Below are positions 8,110-17,403 of a stretch of 64,000 nt of DNA, in pieces. The translations under genes and the position numbers were made by a program. The stretch covers positions 1 to 64,000 of the forward strand of contig JAJDYE010000041.1 of assembly GCA_022822905.1 (NCBI GenBank), given 5' to 3'. Source of the DNA: Acidimicrobiia bacterium. GTDB lineage: Bacteria > Actinomycetota > Acidimicrobiia > Acidimicrobiales > Bin134. The stretch's first letter is position 1. Every line of letters starts with the position of its first letter. A model generated the notes under the pieces. That model was not told where the DNA came from, searched no databases, and worked only from the letters and a program-made list of their open reading frames with translations.

Positions 8110-9795
8110 TTGCTGCCTCCAGATCTGCCGACAACGACACTGGCCCTTCTCCAGGATCGGTATGCGTTTACGCAGGCCAAGCTCCTGAGTCCCCAGGGTT
8201 TTATCGGGGAGGCCAAGAAGCGAGGGGTGAGCCTCGATCGCGAGCAGCTCGAACTCCTCCACCGTCGGCGAGTATTGCAGCCGTTCTACAGGGTCCACTC
8301 CCGCCCTGTGGCCGACCCAGATCCGTCATGCCCCTCGTCTGGCCATATCGACTCGGCTTTGCAAGAGGTCCGCTTTGCGCTAGCAGAAGGGCACCTGAGT
8401 GATCCCGCCAATCGTCGCTTCACGCCATGGCCTAGCCCGATGACGCACCCCCCGCTCTGGTACTCGTCTCACCAGCTTCTGGTTCTGCGGCCTATCCGCA
8501 ACCTCCTGGCGCAGATGCAGGCACACCCGACACCAGACCGCCTGGGGTGGCACTTGGCCCCTCTTGATGCGCGAACCAGAGAAGTGTTCGCGCGCCAAAG
8601 GTCGCTCGCGTTTTTGGTCGAATCCCTAGCAGCGAAGTACCGACCGCGAGTTGTGGGATCGGTAAAACTAGCCGCAGGTGGTGACAACGAAGACCTTTTT
8701 CGTTTCATAGACAGCAACGTCAACCCCCCGGGTCTGCGCAATATTGAGCTACCAAGCGATGAGCTCGTCGGACAGGCGGACGACCTCTTGATGTCTGCCC
8801 ATAGCTTCGATCCGCTGGGGGATTGGAGCCAGGTCGTGAGAATCGCCGACCCGCGCCATTGGACGGACCTCCGCTACGACGCCCTGATCGCGCACGACTA
8901 CAGAATCGCAGCGGAGATCATTCTCAGATACGTGGAGGACCAAGCGCGGCAAGGAAAAGCTGACCCTCTAGACGAGCCCCCGGCATGGCTCTTCCACCCG
9001 CGACAGGAGCGGCTTCGGACAACAGACCGAGAGCGCGCAGAGACAGTGATGCGATTCGGCATCAGCGATCGCCCGGCACTCGTTCTCGCGGTCGAGGGTC
9101 ACGCCGAATACGAGATCGCACCTCGGGTTCTGGACATGCTCGGCAATGACCCTCTGGCTTCGCGAATCGTGATCGTGAATATGGAAGGCATCCAAGCAGA
9201 CGTGAAACTGCTAGCCAGAGCCGTAGCCGTGCCCCGACTCGACTCGGACGGCGATAGTTATTCCCGCCTTTTGTCGCCGCTGACACATCTGATGGTCGTC
9301 GTGGACCCCGAAACGCCGTATGAACGCCCCGACAGCGTGGAAGCGAAAAAGAACGAGGTAATCGAGAGCGTCTTGAATTCCCTCGCACCTCCGCACCAGG
9401 TCGACTCAATGCGAAACGATCTCGCCCAGATTCTGCACATCCGCCGCTGGCCAGCAGAGTTTGAATTCGCGCACTGGACAGACAGCGAACTTGCAGACGC
9501 GCTTCGCAATATCTCCCCGTACGCAGAAAACCTTCCTCGTGGGGAGCTAGAGAACCGCATCAGCCAGCACCGAGCCGGAGGGGACACCTTCAAGTCAGTG
9601 TGGGCCAACTGGAGGTCCCAACCCAGCAAAACGAGACTTGCCCGCGAGCTTTGGCCATCCTTAGAGCGCCGCATCCGGGAGCCGTCAGCATCCGATCAGA
9701 TCCCAATCGTTCAAGTCATCCAGGAAGCGATCTCTATCGTACATCAGACGAAACGCGTCACCGGGATGGCCCCACGCGGCACCCCTCCGCAGTGA
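8110..9795 (+). CDS. Stand-alone Toprim-like (OLD-type) protein, probable nuclease
   Basis: This 561-residue protein starts at TTG 8110, supported by GGAG seven bases upstream. The N-terminus has a helix-turn-helix-like segment (LDREQLELLHRRRVLQPFYRV). From residue 320 it looks like a Toprim fold: ALVLAVEGHAEYEIAPRVLDML (Glu329), IVIVNMEGI, then HLMVVVDPETPY, where Asp399-x-Glu401 replaces the usual DxD. No ATPase domain is present, unlike OLD nucleases. A metal-dependent nuclease role is inferred. It follows the Abi_C gene and may act with it. The Glu in place of the second Asp is unusual. Confidence 0.6.
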   Translation: MLPPDLPTTTLALLQDRYAFTQAKLLSPQGFIGEAKKRGVSLDREQLELLHRRRVLQPFYRVHSRPVADPDPSCPSSGHIDSALQEVRFALAEGHLSDPANRRFTPWPSPMTHPPLWYSSHQLLVLRPIRNLLAQMQAHPTPDRLGWHLAPLDARTREVFARQRSLAFLVESLAAKYRPRVVGSVKLAAGGDNEDLFRFIDSNVNPPGLRNIELPSDELVGQADDLLMSAHSFDPLGDWSQVVRIADPRHWTDLRYDALIAHDYRIAAEIILRYVEDQARQGKADPLDEPPAWLFHPRQERLRTTDRERAETVMRFGISDRPALVLAVEGHAEYEIAPRVLDMLGNDPLASRIVIVNMEGIQADVKLLARAVAVPRLDSDGDSYSRLLSPLTHLMVVVDPETPYERPDSVEAKKNEVIESVLNSLAPPHQVDSMRNDLAQILHIRRWPAEFEFAHWTDSELADALRNISPYAENLPRGELENRISQHRAGGDTFKSVWANWRSQPSKTRLARELWPSLERRIREPSASDQIPIVQVIQEAISIVHQTKRVTGMAPRGTPPQ

Positions 9796-10017
9796 CCGCA
9801 AACCCTCACCACTTTGGTAGGACCTTGGGTAACACGCGGATAGGTGGCCATCCACCGGTCGTCGGGAATTCCCGGCTCATGAACAGGAAAGCACCCTTCG
9901 CTTGTCTGGGTTGCGAAACAACAGATGGAGCGGTGAACCGCTCCGCGAAATACGGGAGGATGGTCTCCAACGCCTAGCGTTGTTGCGATTCGCGTCTCAG
10001 TGCGAAAGAGTGAGCAT

Positions 10018-10179
10018 ATGAAATCCCCCGGTTCGGAACCTGAACCCAAGCACAGCGAGCACCAAGTGGGGTCATTCCCGGTCAGACCTGTGCCCGTAGA
10101 TGAGTGGCTCGGAGACGCCTTCTACCGAGAGGACATCGGCGCTACAGGAGAACCTGAGGGAGTCATCCCGCAAGACTAG
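10018..10179 (+). CDS. Small hypothetical protein (53 residues)
   Basis: The frame opens at ATG 10018 with GAAAGAG eight bases upstream and ends at TAG 10177-10179, three bases from the convergent gene's stop. The product is acidic and proline-rich (PVRPVPVDEWLGDAFYRED), without membrane segments. No family is recognised. Bases 9796-10017 before it show nothing else. Confidence 0.4.
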   Translation: MKSPGSEPEPKHSEHQVGSFPVRPVPVDEWLGDAFYREDIGATGEPEGVIPQD

Positions 10180-10181
10180 GG

Positions 10182-11144
10182 CTATTCCCCAGGAGCAGGC
10201 TCAAAGGCCGTCCGGTCGCAGGTGAACGCAGCCTCGGCCCCCAAGGCGTCTACTATTTCAAGCCTCCAAACAGGCAACCCGGTTTCCCTGCGGTCGACGA
10301 TCACCGGGTCAGTGGTGAGTTTCAGGGTGTTGATCCACTCGGTCTCCGAGGTCCTGATCCGTACCAGGTCCCCTTCTTTCAGAGGTTGGACCGCATTGGC
10401 ATTGAACTCATGAGTTTGGAGACGGTCCAAGAGGTTTAGGAGTTGGTCTTCGGCGGCTGCCGAGCCCAACGGCCTCTTCAATGCCTGGTACTGCCTTTGG
10501 GCGCACATCACCCAATCCGCCAAGTTTTGCTCCCACAAGTCTGTGACATAACCGTGCCCACCGAGTTCGTACCCCACTCCTTTGAGGAGATGACCCAATG
10601 CAGTGATCAGGTTCATCTGGTAGGTCAACCGGGGATCCTCTAGCGCCCTTTCTTTTGTGCCAATGACCTCTTCAGCGACTTTCTGGAAGCCTGCGATCTG
10701 TTCCATCAAGTCCGCGGGCGCGCCGAAGTGGACATCGATGACTCCAGGAGGAACATCAGGGAGACTTCTTGACGTCAGGTGTACGAGGCCAAGAGCATCA
10801 GTGCGCGCCCCTGCATTGCCTCGACTCCCTGAGAGCAAGACTCTGGCGCTACTGATGGTCAGGGTCAGCCATGCGACGTAGGTGTTGTGGTCTCGACGGG
10901 TTCTGTATGGCAGCAGCCAATAGTTGAGACGGGGGTGAAGTACGTAGAAGGCGGCGGTTATCGCAACCACCGCCGAGACACCGCCCGCAATGTCGGCCGC
11001 CCTGACCGATCCCTCCTGGTTCCGGAAGACAACGAAGCCGATCACAGAAGGAGGAACCGTGAAGATAGCGGCCTTCAAGTACGTGACCCTTCCCGCCGCC
11101 CCTATGCGAGTTTGCCAACCCTTGATCCTGTTCAGGGTGCCCAT
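10182..11144 (-). CDS. Hypothetical two-pass membrane protein
   Basis: The product has 320 residues with two N-terminal hydrophobic segments (around AAIFTVPPSVIGFVVF and DIAGGVSAVVAITAAFYVL) and a large C-terminal cytoplasmic part. That part is rich in helices, with a final beta-rich stretch (LKEGDLVRIRTSETEWINTL) that could be a small SH3-like barrel. No known motif. A TAGATT box at 11154-11159 lies nine bases before the ATG, giving at most a very short leader. It is divergent from the restriction operon and may belong to the same defence region. Confidence 0.6.
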   Translation of the reverse strand: MGTLNRIKGWQTRIGAAGRVTYLKAAIFTVPPSVIGFVVFRNQEGSVRAADIAGGVSAVVAITAAFYVLHPRLNYWLLPYRTRRDHNTYVAWLTLTISSARVLLSGSRGNAGARTDALGLVHLTSRSLPDVPPGVIDVHFGAPADLMEQIAGFQKVAEEVIGTKERALEDPRLTYQMNLITALGHLLKGVGYELGGHGYVTDLWEQNLADWVMCAQRQYQALKRPLGSAAAEDQLLNLLDRLQTHEFNANAVQPLKEGDLVRIRTSETEWINTLKLTTDPVIVDRRETGLPVWRLEIVDALGAEAAFTCDRTAFEPAPGE

Positions 11145-11153
11145 GCCGCAGCG

Positions 11154-11159
11154 AATCTA
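11154..11159 (-). promoter_or_regulatory. -10 box TAGATT, near-leaderless
   Basis: On the minus strand the hexamer ends nine bases before the ATG at 11144, so the leader would be two to three bases. The rest of the 270-base gap up to hsdM (11145-11414) holds only a GAGAGGAGG ribosome site in front of hsdM; no clear promoter was found for that operon. Confidence 0.4.
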
Positions 11160-11414
11160 ACAGCAGCCAATGGAATTCCAACCTTCACCTGGATCAGCGA
11201 ATGAGCTGGCCGCCGAAGCCAGCTGGCAGGGGCCTGGTACAACGGCAATGGGAGACCAAAAGTAATGCCTGGAGTCATGCCTCAAGACTGACGACATTCC
11301 GCCAATAGGCATCTGCCCTGCGACTCCGGGTAGACCAAAGCTCAATCCTGGGCAGCATTGTGGCCCGGGTGGGCTGGCGCGGCCAGAATAGGGCGGCTGT
11401 TTGAGAGGAGGGGC

Positions 11415-12953
11415 ATGGCGACGGATTTGGGTGAGCTTCAGAGCAAGTTGTGGGAGGCGGCGGATCAGCTGCGGGCGAATTCGGGGTTGAAGGCTTCGGA
11501 GTATGCGTCGCCGGTGTTGGGGCTGATCTTTTTGCGGTATGCGGATGAGCGGTTTGCTCAGGCTTCTGAGGTGGTGGGGTCGGGGTCGGCGCGGCGGCGG
11601 ATTGGGGCGGAGGACTACCAGGCGGCTGGGGCGCTTTATCTGCCGGAGGAGTCGCGGTTTGAGGCGCTGCTGAATCTTCCTGAGGGCGCTGATGTGGGCA
11701 AGGCGGTCAACGAGGCGATGGCTGGGATCGAGGTCTACAACCCTGATCTCCAAGGGGTGCTGCCGAAGGACTACTCGCGTATTCCGGGCGACATCCTCTC
11801 AGAGCTTCTGAGGCTCCTCAATGCCCTGCCGGGGGCGATTGAGGGGGATGGGTTCGGGTTGATCTATGAGTACTTCTTGGGGGAGTTCGCCTTCTCGGAG
11901 GGGCAGAAGGGTGGGGAGTTCTTCACCCCTACCTCGATCGTGCGGCTCATCGTGGAGATCCTGGAACCGTTCCACGGAAAGATCTACGACCCGGCCTGTG
12001 GGTCGGGCGGGATGTTCATCCAGTCGGCCCACTTCGTGGAGCGGCACCGCAGCGATCCCAGCCGGGAGCTGTCGATCTACGGGCAGGAGAAGACGGGAGA
12101 CACCGTCAAGCTGGCCAAGATGAACTCTGCCGTTCACGGGCTCGCTGGCGACATACGAGAGGGCAACACCTACTACGAGGACCTCCACGACGCGGTCGGC
12201 GAGTTCGACTTCGTGATGGCCAATCCTCCGTTCAATGTCAACAAGATCGACAAGGCGAAGCTCGAAGACGACCCCAGGTTCCCGTTCGGGCTGCCCAAGC
12301 CCGACAACGGCAACTACCTGTGGATCCAGGCCTTCTACTCCGCGCTCAACCGGAACGGCCGGGCCGGGTTCGTCATGGCCAACTCCGCATCAGATGCCCG
12401 AGGCAGCGAACTCGAAATCCGCCGCAAGCTGATCGAGGACCGCAGTGTCGACGTGATCATTGCGGTGGGCACCAACTTCTTCTACACCGTCACCCTGCCC
12501 GTGACTCTGTGGTTCCTCGACCGCGGCAAGAGATACACCGACCAAGCCGACCAAGTAATGTTCGTCGACGCCCGCGACATCTACAACCAGGTCGACCGGG
12601 CCCACCGAGACTGGACGCCACAGCAAATCGAGTTCCTCGCCAATATCGTGCGGCTCTGGCGAGGCCAAGAGCCAGAATTCGACGAAGGAAGCGAGGAACT
12701 GCTCAATAAGAGACTTCCCGACGGCACCTACGTTGACGTGGCCGGTCTATGTGCTGTAGCGACGGTGGATCAGATCGAGAATCAGGGCTGGAGCCTCAAT
12801 CCAGGCCGATACGTCGGCGCGTCTGACCACGACTCGCAATCTGATATCGAGCGGCTGCCCGAACTGGCAGGCGAGTTCGATCAGCTATCGGAGGAAGCGC
12901 TAGCTCTAACTTCGCAGGTCCGGAACCTGCTGGTAGGAATCCCCGTTGACTGA
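11415..12953 (+). CDS. hsdM: Type I restriction-modification system DNA methyltransferase subunit HsdM
   Basis: This 512-residue protein is an N6-adenine methyltransferase. The N-terminal HsdM_N domain ([13 protein letters not shown]...[12 protein letters not shown]) is followed by [17 protein letters not shown], the AdoMet-binding motif [10 protein letters not shown] from residue 192, and the catalytic NPPF motif at 270-273. The ATG at 11415 follows GAGAGGAGGGG. The gene overlaps hsdS by eight bases. The first 300 bases use mostly G- and T-ending codons and the rest C-ending codons, a visible change in style. It forms M2S with HsdS and R2M2S with HsdR. Confidence 0.97.
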   Translation: MATDLGELQSKLWEAADQLRANSGLKASEYASPVLGLIFLRYADERFAQASEVVGSGSARRRIGAEDYQAAGALYLPEESRFEALLNLPEGADVGKAVNEAMAGIEVYNPDLQGVLPKDYSRIPGDILSELLRLLNALPGAIEGDGFGLIYEYFLGEFAFSEGQKGGEFFTPTSIVRLIVEILEPFHGKIYDPACGSGGMFIQSAHFVERHRSDPSRELSIYGQEKTGDTVKLAKMNSAVHGLAGDIREGNTYYEDLHDAVGEFDFVMANPPFNVNKIDKAKLEDDPRFPFGLPKPDNGNYLWIQAFYSALNRNGRAGFVMANSASDARGSELEIRRKLIEDRSVDVIIAVGTNFFYTVTLPVTLWFLDRGKRYTDQADQVMFVDARDIYNQVDRAHRDWTPQQIEFLANIVRLWRGQEPEFDEGSEELLNKRLPDGTYVDVAGLCAVATVDQIENQGWSLNPGRYVGASDHDSQSDIERLPELAGEFDQLSEEALALTSQVRNLLVGIPVD

Positions 12954-14202
12954 CTGGGAGTTGCTCCGCCTCGGCGACGCACTCAGCGTCTCACACGGAT
13001 TCGCATTCAAGGGGGACTTCTTTCGCGATGAAGGCGATCTGATCGTCTTGACTCCCGGAAACTTTCGCGACGAGGGCGGCTTCAAGCCCAAGAGTGGCAA
13101 GGAGAAGTACTACGAAGGGCCATTCCCGGAACGGTTCCTCCTTGGGAAGTCGCAGGTCGTAGTGGCCATGACTGAGCAATCGAAAGGCTTGCTGGGCAGT
13201 TCGGCCACCATTCCAGCCGACAACACGTATCTGCACAATCAACGAATCGGCTTGCTGGAGATCACAGACCCTTGCCGACTAGACCTCCGGTTTGCCTACC
13301 ATCTCCTTAACGCTCCATCAGTTCGTCAGCAGATTCAAGCGACTGCCACGGGGTCGAAGGTGAGGCACACTGCGCCGAATCGCATCGAGGCAATCGTCGC
13401 ACCAGTCCCGAGTATCGAGTGCCAGCGTCGAATCGGGCGGGCGTTGGATGACATCAATGATCTGATCGATAACAATCGGCGGCGGATCGAGATTTTGGAG
13501 GAGATGGCTCGGTTGTTGTATCGGGAGTGGTTCGTACACTTCCGGTTCCCGGGGCATGAAGATGTCGAGTTTGTCGATTCTGACCTCGGCCTGGTTCCCG
13601 AGGGATGGGAGGCCGGCAAGTTCTCAGACCTCGTCTCGGAGATCACGGAAACAGTTTCTCCAGAGGAGATCGCAGAGGGAACCGCTGTCGTGGGCTTGGA
13701 GCACTTGCCGAGGCGATCCACAACGCTCTGCGACTGGGAGAGCGCCTTTGACGTTGGAAGCCGACGGAAGGTCTTCCAGGAGGGCGACATCCTGTTTGGG
13801 AAAATCCGCCCCTACTTTCACAAGGTGGTGGATGCACCCACTTCGGGGTGTTCTTCGACCGATGCAATTGTCTTCAGACCCGTGGACGAGATCTTCCAGA
13901 GTCGAGCCTTGGCGGTCGCTTCAAGCGACGAATTTGTTGGGGTCGCAACTGCAACCTCAAACGGGACGAGGATGCCGAGGGCAAACACCAAGGTCCTGTT
14001 GGGCTATGGCATTCCTCATCCAACCCGCGATGTCGAGTTGGCCTTCAGCGAGAGAGCGGGGCCGATGAATTGCCTACGGAAGAATCTTGCTGCGCAAAAC
14101 CGGGTGCTGTGCCAAGCTCGTGACCTGCTGTTGCCGCGGTTGGTGTCGGGCGAACTGGATGTGTCTGAGCTTGACCTGGGGTTGGAGGCCTTGGGGGTGT
14201 GA
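12946..14202 (+). CDS. hsdS: Type I restriction-modification specificity subunit HsdS
   Basis: This 418-residue protein has two target-recognition domains. The first covers about residues 1-160, ending in the conserved [20 protein letters not shown] helical linker follows ([32 protein letters not shown]), then a second domain (about 205-370) and a C-terminal helix ([25 protein letters not shown]). It recognises the bipartite DNA target. The TTG start at 12946 has GGTAGGA upstream and overlaps hsdM. Linker and tail are written in G/T-ending codons while the recognition domains are not, consistent with domain exchange. The 3' end overlaps hsdR in GTGA. Confidence 0.93.
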   Translation: MTDWELLRLGDALSVSHGFAFKGDFFRDEGDLIVLTPGNFRDEGGFKPKSGKEKYYEGPFPERFLLGKSQVVVAMTEQSKGLLGSSATIPADNTYLHNQRIGLLEITDPCRLDLRFAYHLLNAPSVRQQIQATATGSKVRHTAPNRIEAIVAPVPSIECQRRIGRALDDINDLIDNNRRRIEILEEMARLLYREWFVHFRFPGHEDVEFVDSDLGLVPEGWEAGKFSDLVSEITETVSPEEIAEGTAVVGLEHLPRRSTTLCDWESAFDVGSRRKVFQEGDILFGKIRPYFHKVVDAPTSGCSSTDAIVFRPVDEIFQSRALAVASSDEFVGVATATSNGTRMPRANTKVLLGYGIPHPTRDVELAFSERAGPMNCLRKNLAAQNRVLCQARDLLLPRLVSGELDVSELDLGLEALGV

Positions 14203-17200
14203 ATCCGCGTCGGTTGAGTGAGGATTTGCTGGTGGAGCAGCCGTCGTTGCGGTTGCTGGAGGAGTTGGGTTGGGAGGTCGCTGAGGGGTTTGACGAGAAG
14301 CGGGGTCCGGCGGGGACGTTAGGGCGCGATTCTCAGTCTGAGGCGGTGCTGGGCCATCGGCTAAGGGATGCGCTGCGTTCGTTGAATCCTGGGCTGCCGC
14401 AGTCGGCTTTGGACGAGGCTGCCGAGCAGTTGATGGAGGATCGGTCGGCGATGGGGAGGGTTCGGGCCAACCAGGAGGTATATGGCCTATTGCGGGATGG
14501 GGCGAGGGTTGAGGTCTCCGGCGACGGCGGTGAGCGCCGGATGGTCACGGTCCAGTTTGTTGACTGGAACCGTGCCGATGCGAATGACTGGTTGGCGGCC
14601 TCACAGTTCTGGATCTCAGGCGACATGTATCGGCGTCGGGCCGATGTGGTGCTGTTCGTGAACGGCATCCCTTTGGTGTTGGTGGAGCTAAAGGTGTCGC
14701 ACAAGAACGTCCGCGACGCCTTCGATGCCAATCTGCGCGACTACCGGGACACTGTTCCGCACCTGTTCTGGTTCAACGCGTTCGTGATGCTGTCGAATGG
14801 CGACGACACGCTGGTCGGATCGACGTTTGCTGATTGGGGTCATTTCGGGGAGTGGAAGAAGGTCGACTCTGAAGGCGAGCAGGGCGTGGTCTCGCTGGAG
14901 ACCGCGCTGCGGGGGACGTGCCAGCCGCAGCGTCTGTTGGATTTGGTGGAGAATTTCGTAGCGTTCATGGAGCGTCCGGGTGGGCTGGTGAAGGCACTGG
15001 CCAAGAACCACCAGTTCTTGGGGGTGAACAATTCGCTGGAGGCGCTGCGGGAGGTGGGCCGTCGGGAGGGCCGGCTGGGGGTGTTCTGGCACACGCAGGG
15101 GTCGGGCAAATCTCTGTCCATGCTGTGGTTCACCCAGAAGGTGCTACGTAAGGAGCCCGGCAATTGGACGTTCGTTCTGGTCACTGACCGCACTGAGCTC
15201 GACGAGCAGTTGTACGGGGACTTCACCGACTGCGGAGTTATCACCGCGGGCCAGCAGGTCCACGCCGAGACCTCAGCTCATCTGCGAGAGCTTCTGGGCC
15301 AGGACCACCGGTATGTGTTCACGCTGATCCACAAGTTCATCCCGCCCGAGAAGGGCCAGGCGATGCCGGTGCTGTCGGAGCGCGACGACATCGTGGTGAT
15401 CACCGACGAGGCTCACCGCTCCCAGTACGACACGTTGGCGGCCAATATGCGTTTGGCGCTGCCCAACGCGTCGTTCATCGGGTTCACCGGCACCCCGCTC
15501 ATCGCCAGCGAGGAAGAGACCCGGCGGGTGTTCGGCGACTACGTGTCCATCTACAACTTCCGCGACTCCATAGACGACGGCGCCACCGTCCCGCTGTTCT
15601 ACGAGAACCGCATCCCCGAGCTTCAGCTCGTGAACGACGACTTCGACGAAGAGCTCGAAGATCTCTTGGAGGCTGCCGCGCTAGACGACGCCCAGGAGAA
15701 GGCGGTGGCCCGCCAGTTCGCCCGGCAGTATCAGCTGATCACGCGGCCCCAGCGCCTAGAGGAGGTCGCGGCGGATCTGGTGCGGCACTTTGTCAACCGG
15801 GGATTTCGGGGCAAGGCCATGTACGTGGCTATCGACAAGGCCACCGCCATTCGCATGTTCGATCTCGTTGAAGCCGAATGGGCCCGCTACCAGGCCGAGC
15901 TCGAAGCAGAACTGGAGAGCACCCCCGAGTCGGGGCGCGCCCACCTGGAGTCGCTCATCGAGTTCATGGGCACCACCGACATGGCGGTGGTGGTGTCGCA
16001 GGCCCAAAACGAGGTGGCCGACATGAGGGAACTCGGCCTCGACATCGCCCGGCACCGCAAGCGCATCGTCGAAGAAGACCTCGACACCAAGTTCAAAGAC
16101 CCCGAAGACCCGTTCCGGCTGGTGTTCGTGTGCGCCATGTGGCTCACCGGGTTCGACTCGCCGTCAACCTCCACGGTGTACCTCGACAAGCCCATGCGGA
16201 ATCACGCCCTGATGCAGACCATCGCCCGGGCCAACCGGGTGTTCCCCGACAAAGACAACGGCCTCATCGTCGACTACGTCGGCGTGTTCCGAAACCTCGA
16301 GAAAGCCCTCGCCATCTACGGCGCCAGTCCAGAGGGCGACGCCCCTATCCGGCCAAAAGGCGAGCTGGTTGCGGAACTGGAAGCCGCGCTGGCCGAAGTC
16401 GTCGATTTCTGCGCCGCCAACGACATCGACCTCGCCGAACTGGAAGCCGCGCAGGGCTTCGAGTTCATCGCGCTCCAACAGGCCGCGGTCGAAGCCCTTC
16501 TCGTCGATGAGCAGACCCGCCGGGAATTCGTGAAGCTCGCCCGGCGAGCCCGAAAAACCTTCAAAGCCCTGCTGCCCGACCCCGAGGCCATGGCAGTGGC
16601 CTATCGCATCGCGGTCATCCGCACGGTCGCCTCCAAGATCGAATCATCCACCGAGGGCCCCGACATCTCCGGGGTCATGGACTCGGTGTCAGAACTGCTT
16701 GACCGCTCCGTCGGAGCCAAGGAATACATCATCCCCACCGCCGACGCCGAGCCGCTCATCGACTTGAACCAGCTCGACTTCGAAGAGCTCATCCGGCGCT
16801 TTGGCGACCGCAGACGCACCGCCGCCAAAGCCATCGAGAAGAACATCGAAGAACGCCTCGACGACGCCGTCCGCAAGAACCCGACCCGGCGAGACCTCGC
16901 CGAGCGGTTCCGACAACTCATCGACGAGTACAACGCCGGAACCCACAACCTCGAAGAATTCCTCCGCCGGCTCAAGGCCATCAACGACGAACTCACCGAT
17001 GAAGAACAACGCGCCGTGCGAGAAGGCGCCACCGAAGAAGAACTCGCCATCTTCGACCTGCTCACCAAACCCGAGCCCGACCTCACCCGCGCCCAAGCTG
17101 TCCAGGTCAAGAGCGCAGCCAAGAAGTTGCTCGACCGCATCGCCGACGAACTCGTCCTCGACTGGAAACACAAACGACAAACCCTCTCAGCGGTCAAAGT

Positions 17201-17333
17201 CGCCATACGCAAGACCCTCGACAACGAACTGCCCGATGTCTATGGACCCGAGCTCTTCGACCGCAAAGTCGACGCCGTCTTCGAGCACATCTACGCCAGC
17301 TACTACAACAACGGGGAGTCGGTATATGGCTAG
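14199..17333 (+). CDS. hsdR: Type I restriction endonuclease subunit HsdR
   Basis: This 1,044-residue subunit translocates and cuts DNA. An N-terminal PD-(D/E)xK nuclease is seen as Asp149 (DVVLFVNG) and Glu163-Leu-Lys165. The SF2 motor has Walker A HTQGSGKS (298-305), DEAH at 403-406 and motif III FTGTPL. A helical C-terminal domain follows that contacts HsdM. The GTG start overlaps the hsdS stop. The coding strand drifts from strongly G-rich codons at the 5' end to strongly C-rich codons at the 3' end. All catalytic motifs are intact, so the system should be functional. Confidence 0.97.
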   Translation: MNPRRLSEDLLVEQPSLRLLEELGWEVAEGFDEKRGPAGTLGRDSQSEAVLGHRLRDALRSLNPGLPQSALDEAAEQLMEDRSAMGRVRANQEVYGLLRDGARVEVSGDGGERRMVTVQFVDWNRADANDWLAASQFWISGDMYRRRADVVLFVNGIPLVLVELKVSHKNVRDAFDANLRDYRDTVPHLFWFNAFVMLSNGDDTLVGSTFADWGHFGEWKKVDSEGEQGVVSLETALRGTCQPQRLLDLVENFVAFMERPGGLVKALAKNHQFLGVNNSLEALREVGRREGRLGVFWHTQGSGKSLSMLWFTQKVLRKEPGNWTFVLVTDRTELDEQLYGDFTDCGVITAGQQVHAETSAHLRELLGQDHRYVFTLIHKFIPPEKGQAMPVLSERDDIVVITDEAHRSQYDTLAANMRLALPNASFIGFTGTPLIASEEETRRVFGDYVSIYNFRDSIDDGATVPLFYENRIPELQLVNDDFDEELEDLLEAAALDDAQEKAVARQFARQYQLITRPQRLEEVAADLVRHFVNRGFRGKAMYVAIDKATAIRMFDLVEAEWARYQAELEAELESTPESGRAHLESLIEFMGTTDMAVVVSQAQNEVADMRELGLDIARHRKRIVEEDLDTKFKDPEDPFRLVFVCAMWLTGFDSPSTSTVYLDKPMRNHALMQTIARANRVFPDKDNGLIVDYVGVFRNLEKALAIYGASPEGDAPIRPKGELVAELEAALAEVVDFCAANDIDLAELEAAQGFEFIALQQAAVEALLVDEQTRREFVKLARRARKTFKALLPDPEAMAVAYRIAVIRTVASKIESSTEGPDISGVMDSVSELLDRSVGAKEYIIPTADAEPLIDLNQLDFEELIRRFGDRRRTAAKAIEKNIEERLDDAVRKNPTRRDLAERFRQLIDEYNAGTHNLEEFLRRLKAINDELTDEEQRAVREGATEEELAIFDLLTKPEPDLTRAQAVQVKSAAKKLLDRIADELVLDWKHKRQTLSAVKVAIRKTLDNELPDVYGPELFDRKVDAVFEHIYASYYNNGESVYG

Positions 17334-17367
17334 TTCTCTCGTCTAGCCTTGCATATAGCCCTTTTAT

Positions 17368-17396
17368 TTGCTATTTGTGTGATTTTTCCGTAATAA
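17368..17396 (+). promoter_or_regulatory. Promoter of rloA-rloB (TTGCTA-17-TAATAA), leaderless
   Basis: The -35 TTGCTA (17368-17373), a 17-base spacer and -10 TAATAA (17391-17396) lie in a short AT-rich gap after hsdR. The ATG at 17404 is seven bases past the -10 box, so transcription should begin at the start codon. The pair can therefore be expressed apart from the restriction operon. Confidence 0.7.
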
Positions 17397-17403
17397 TGAC
17401 GTT

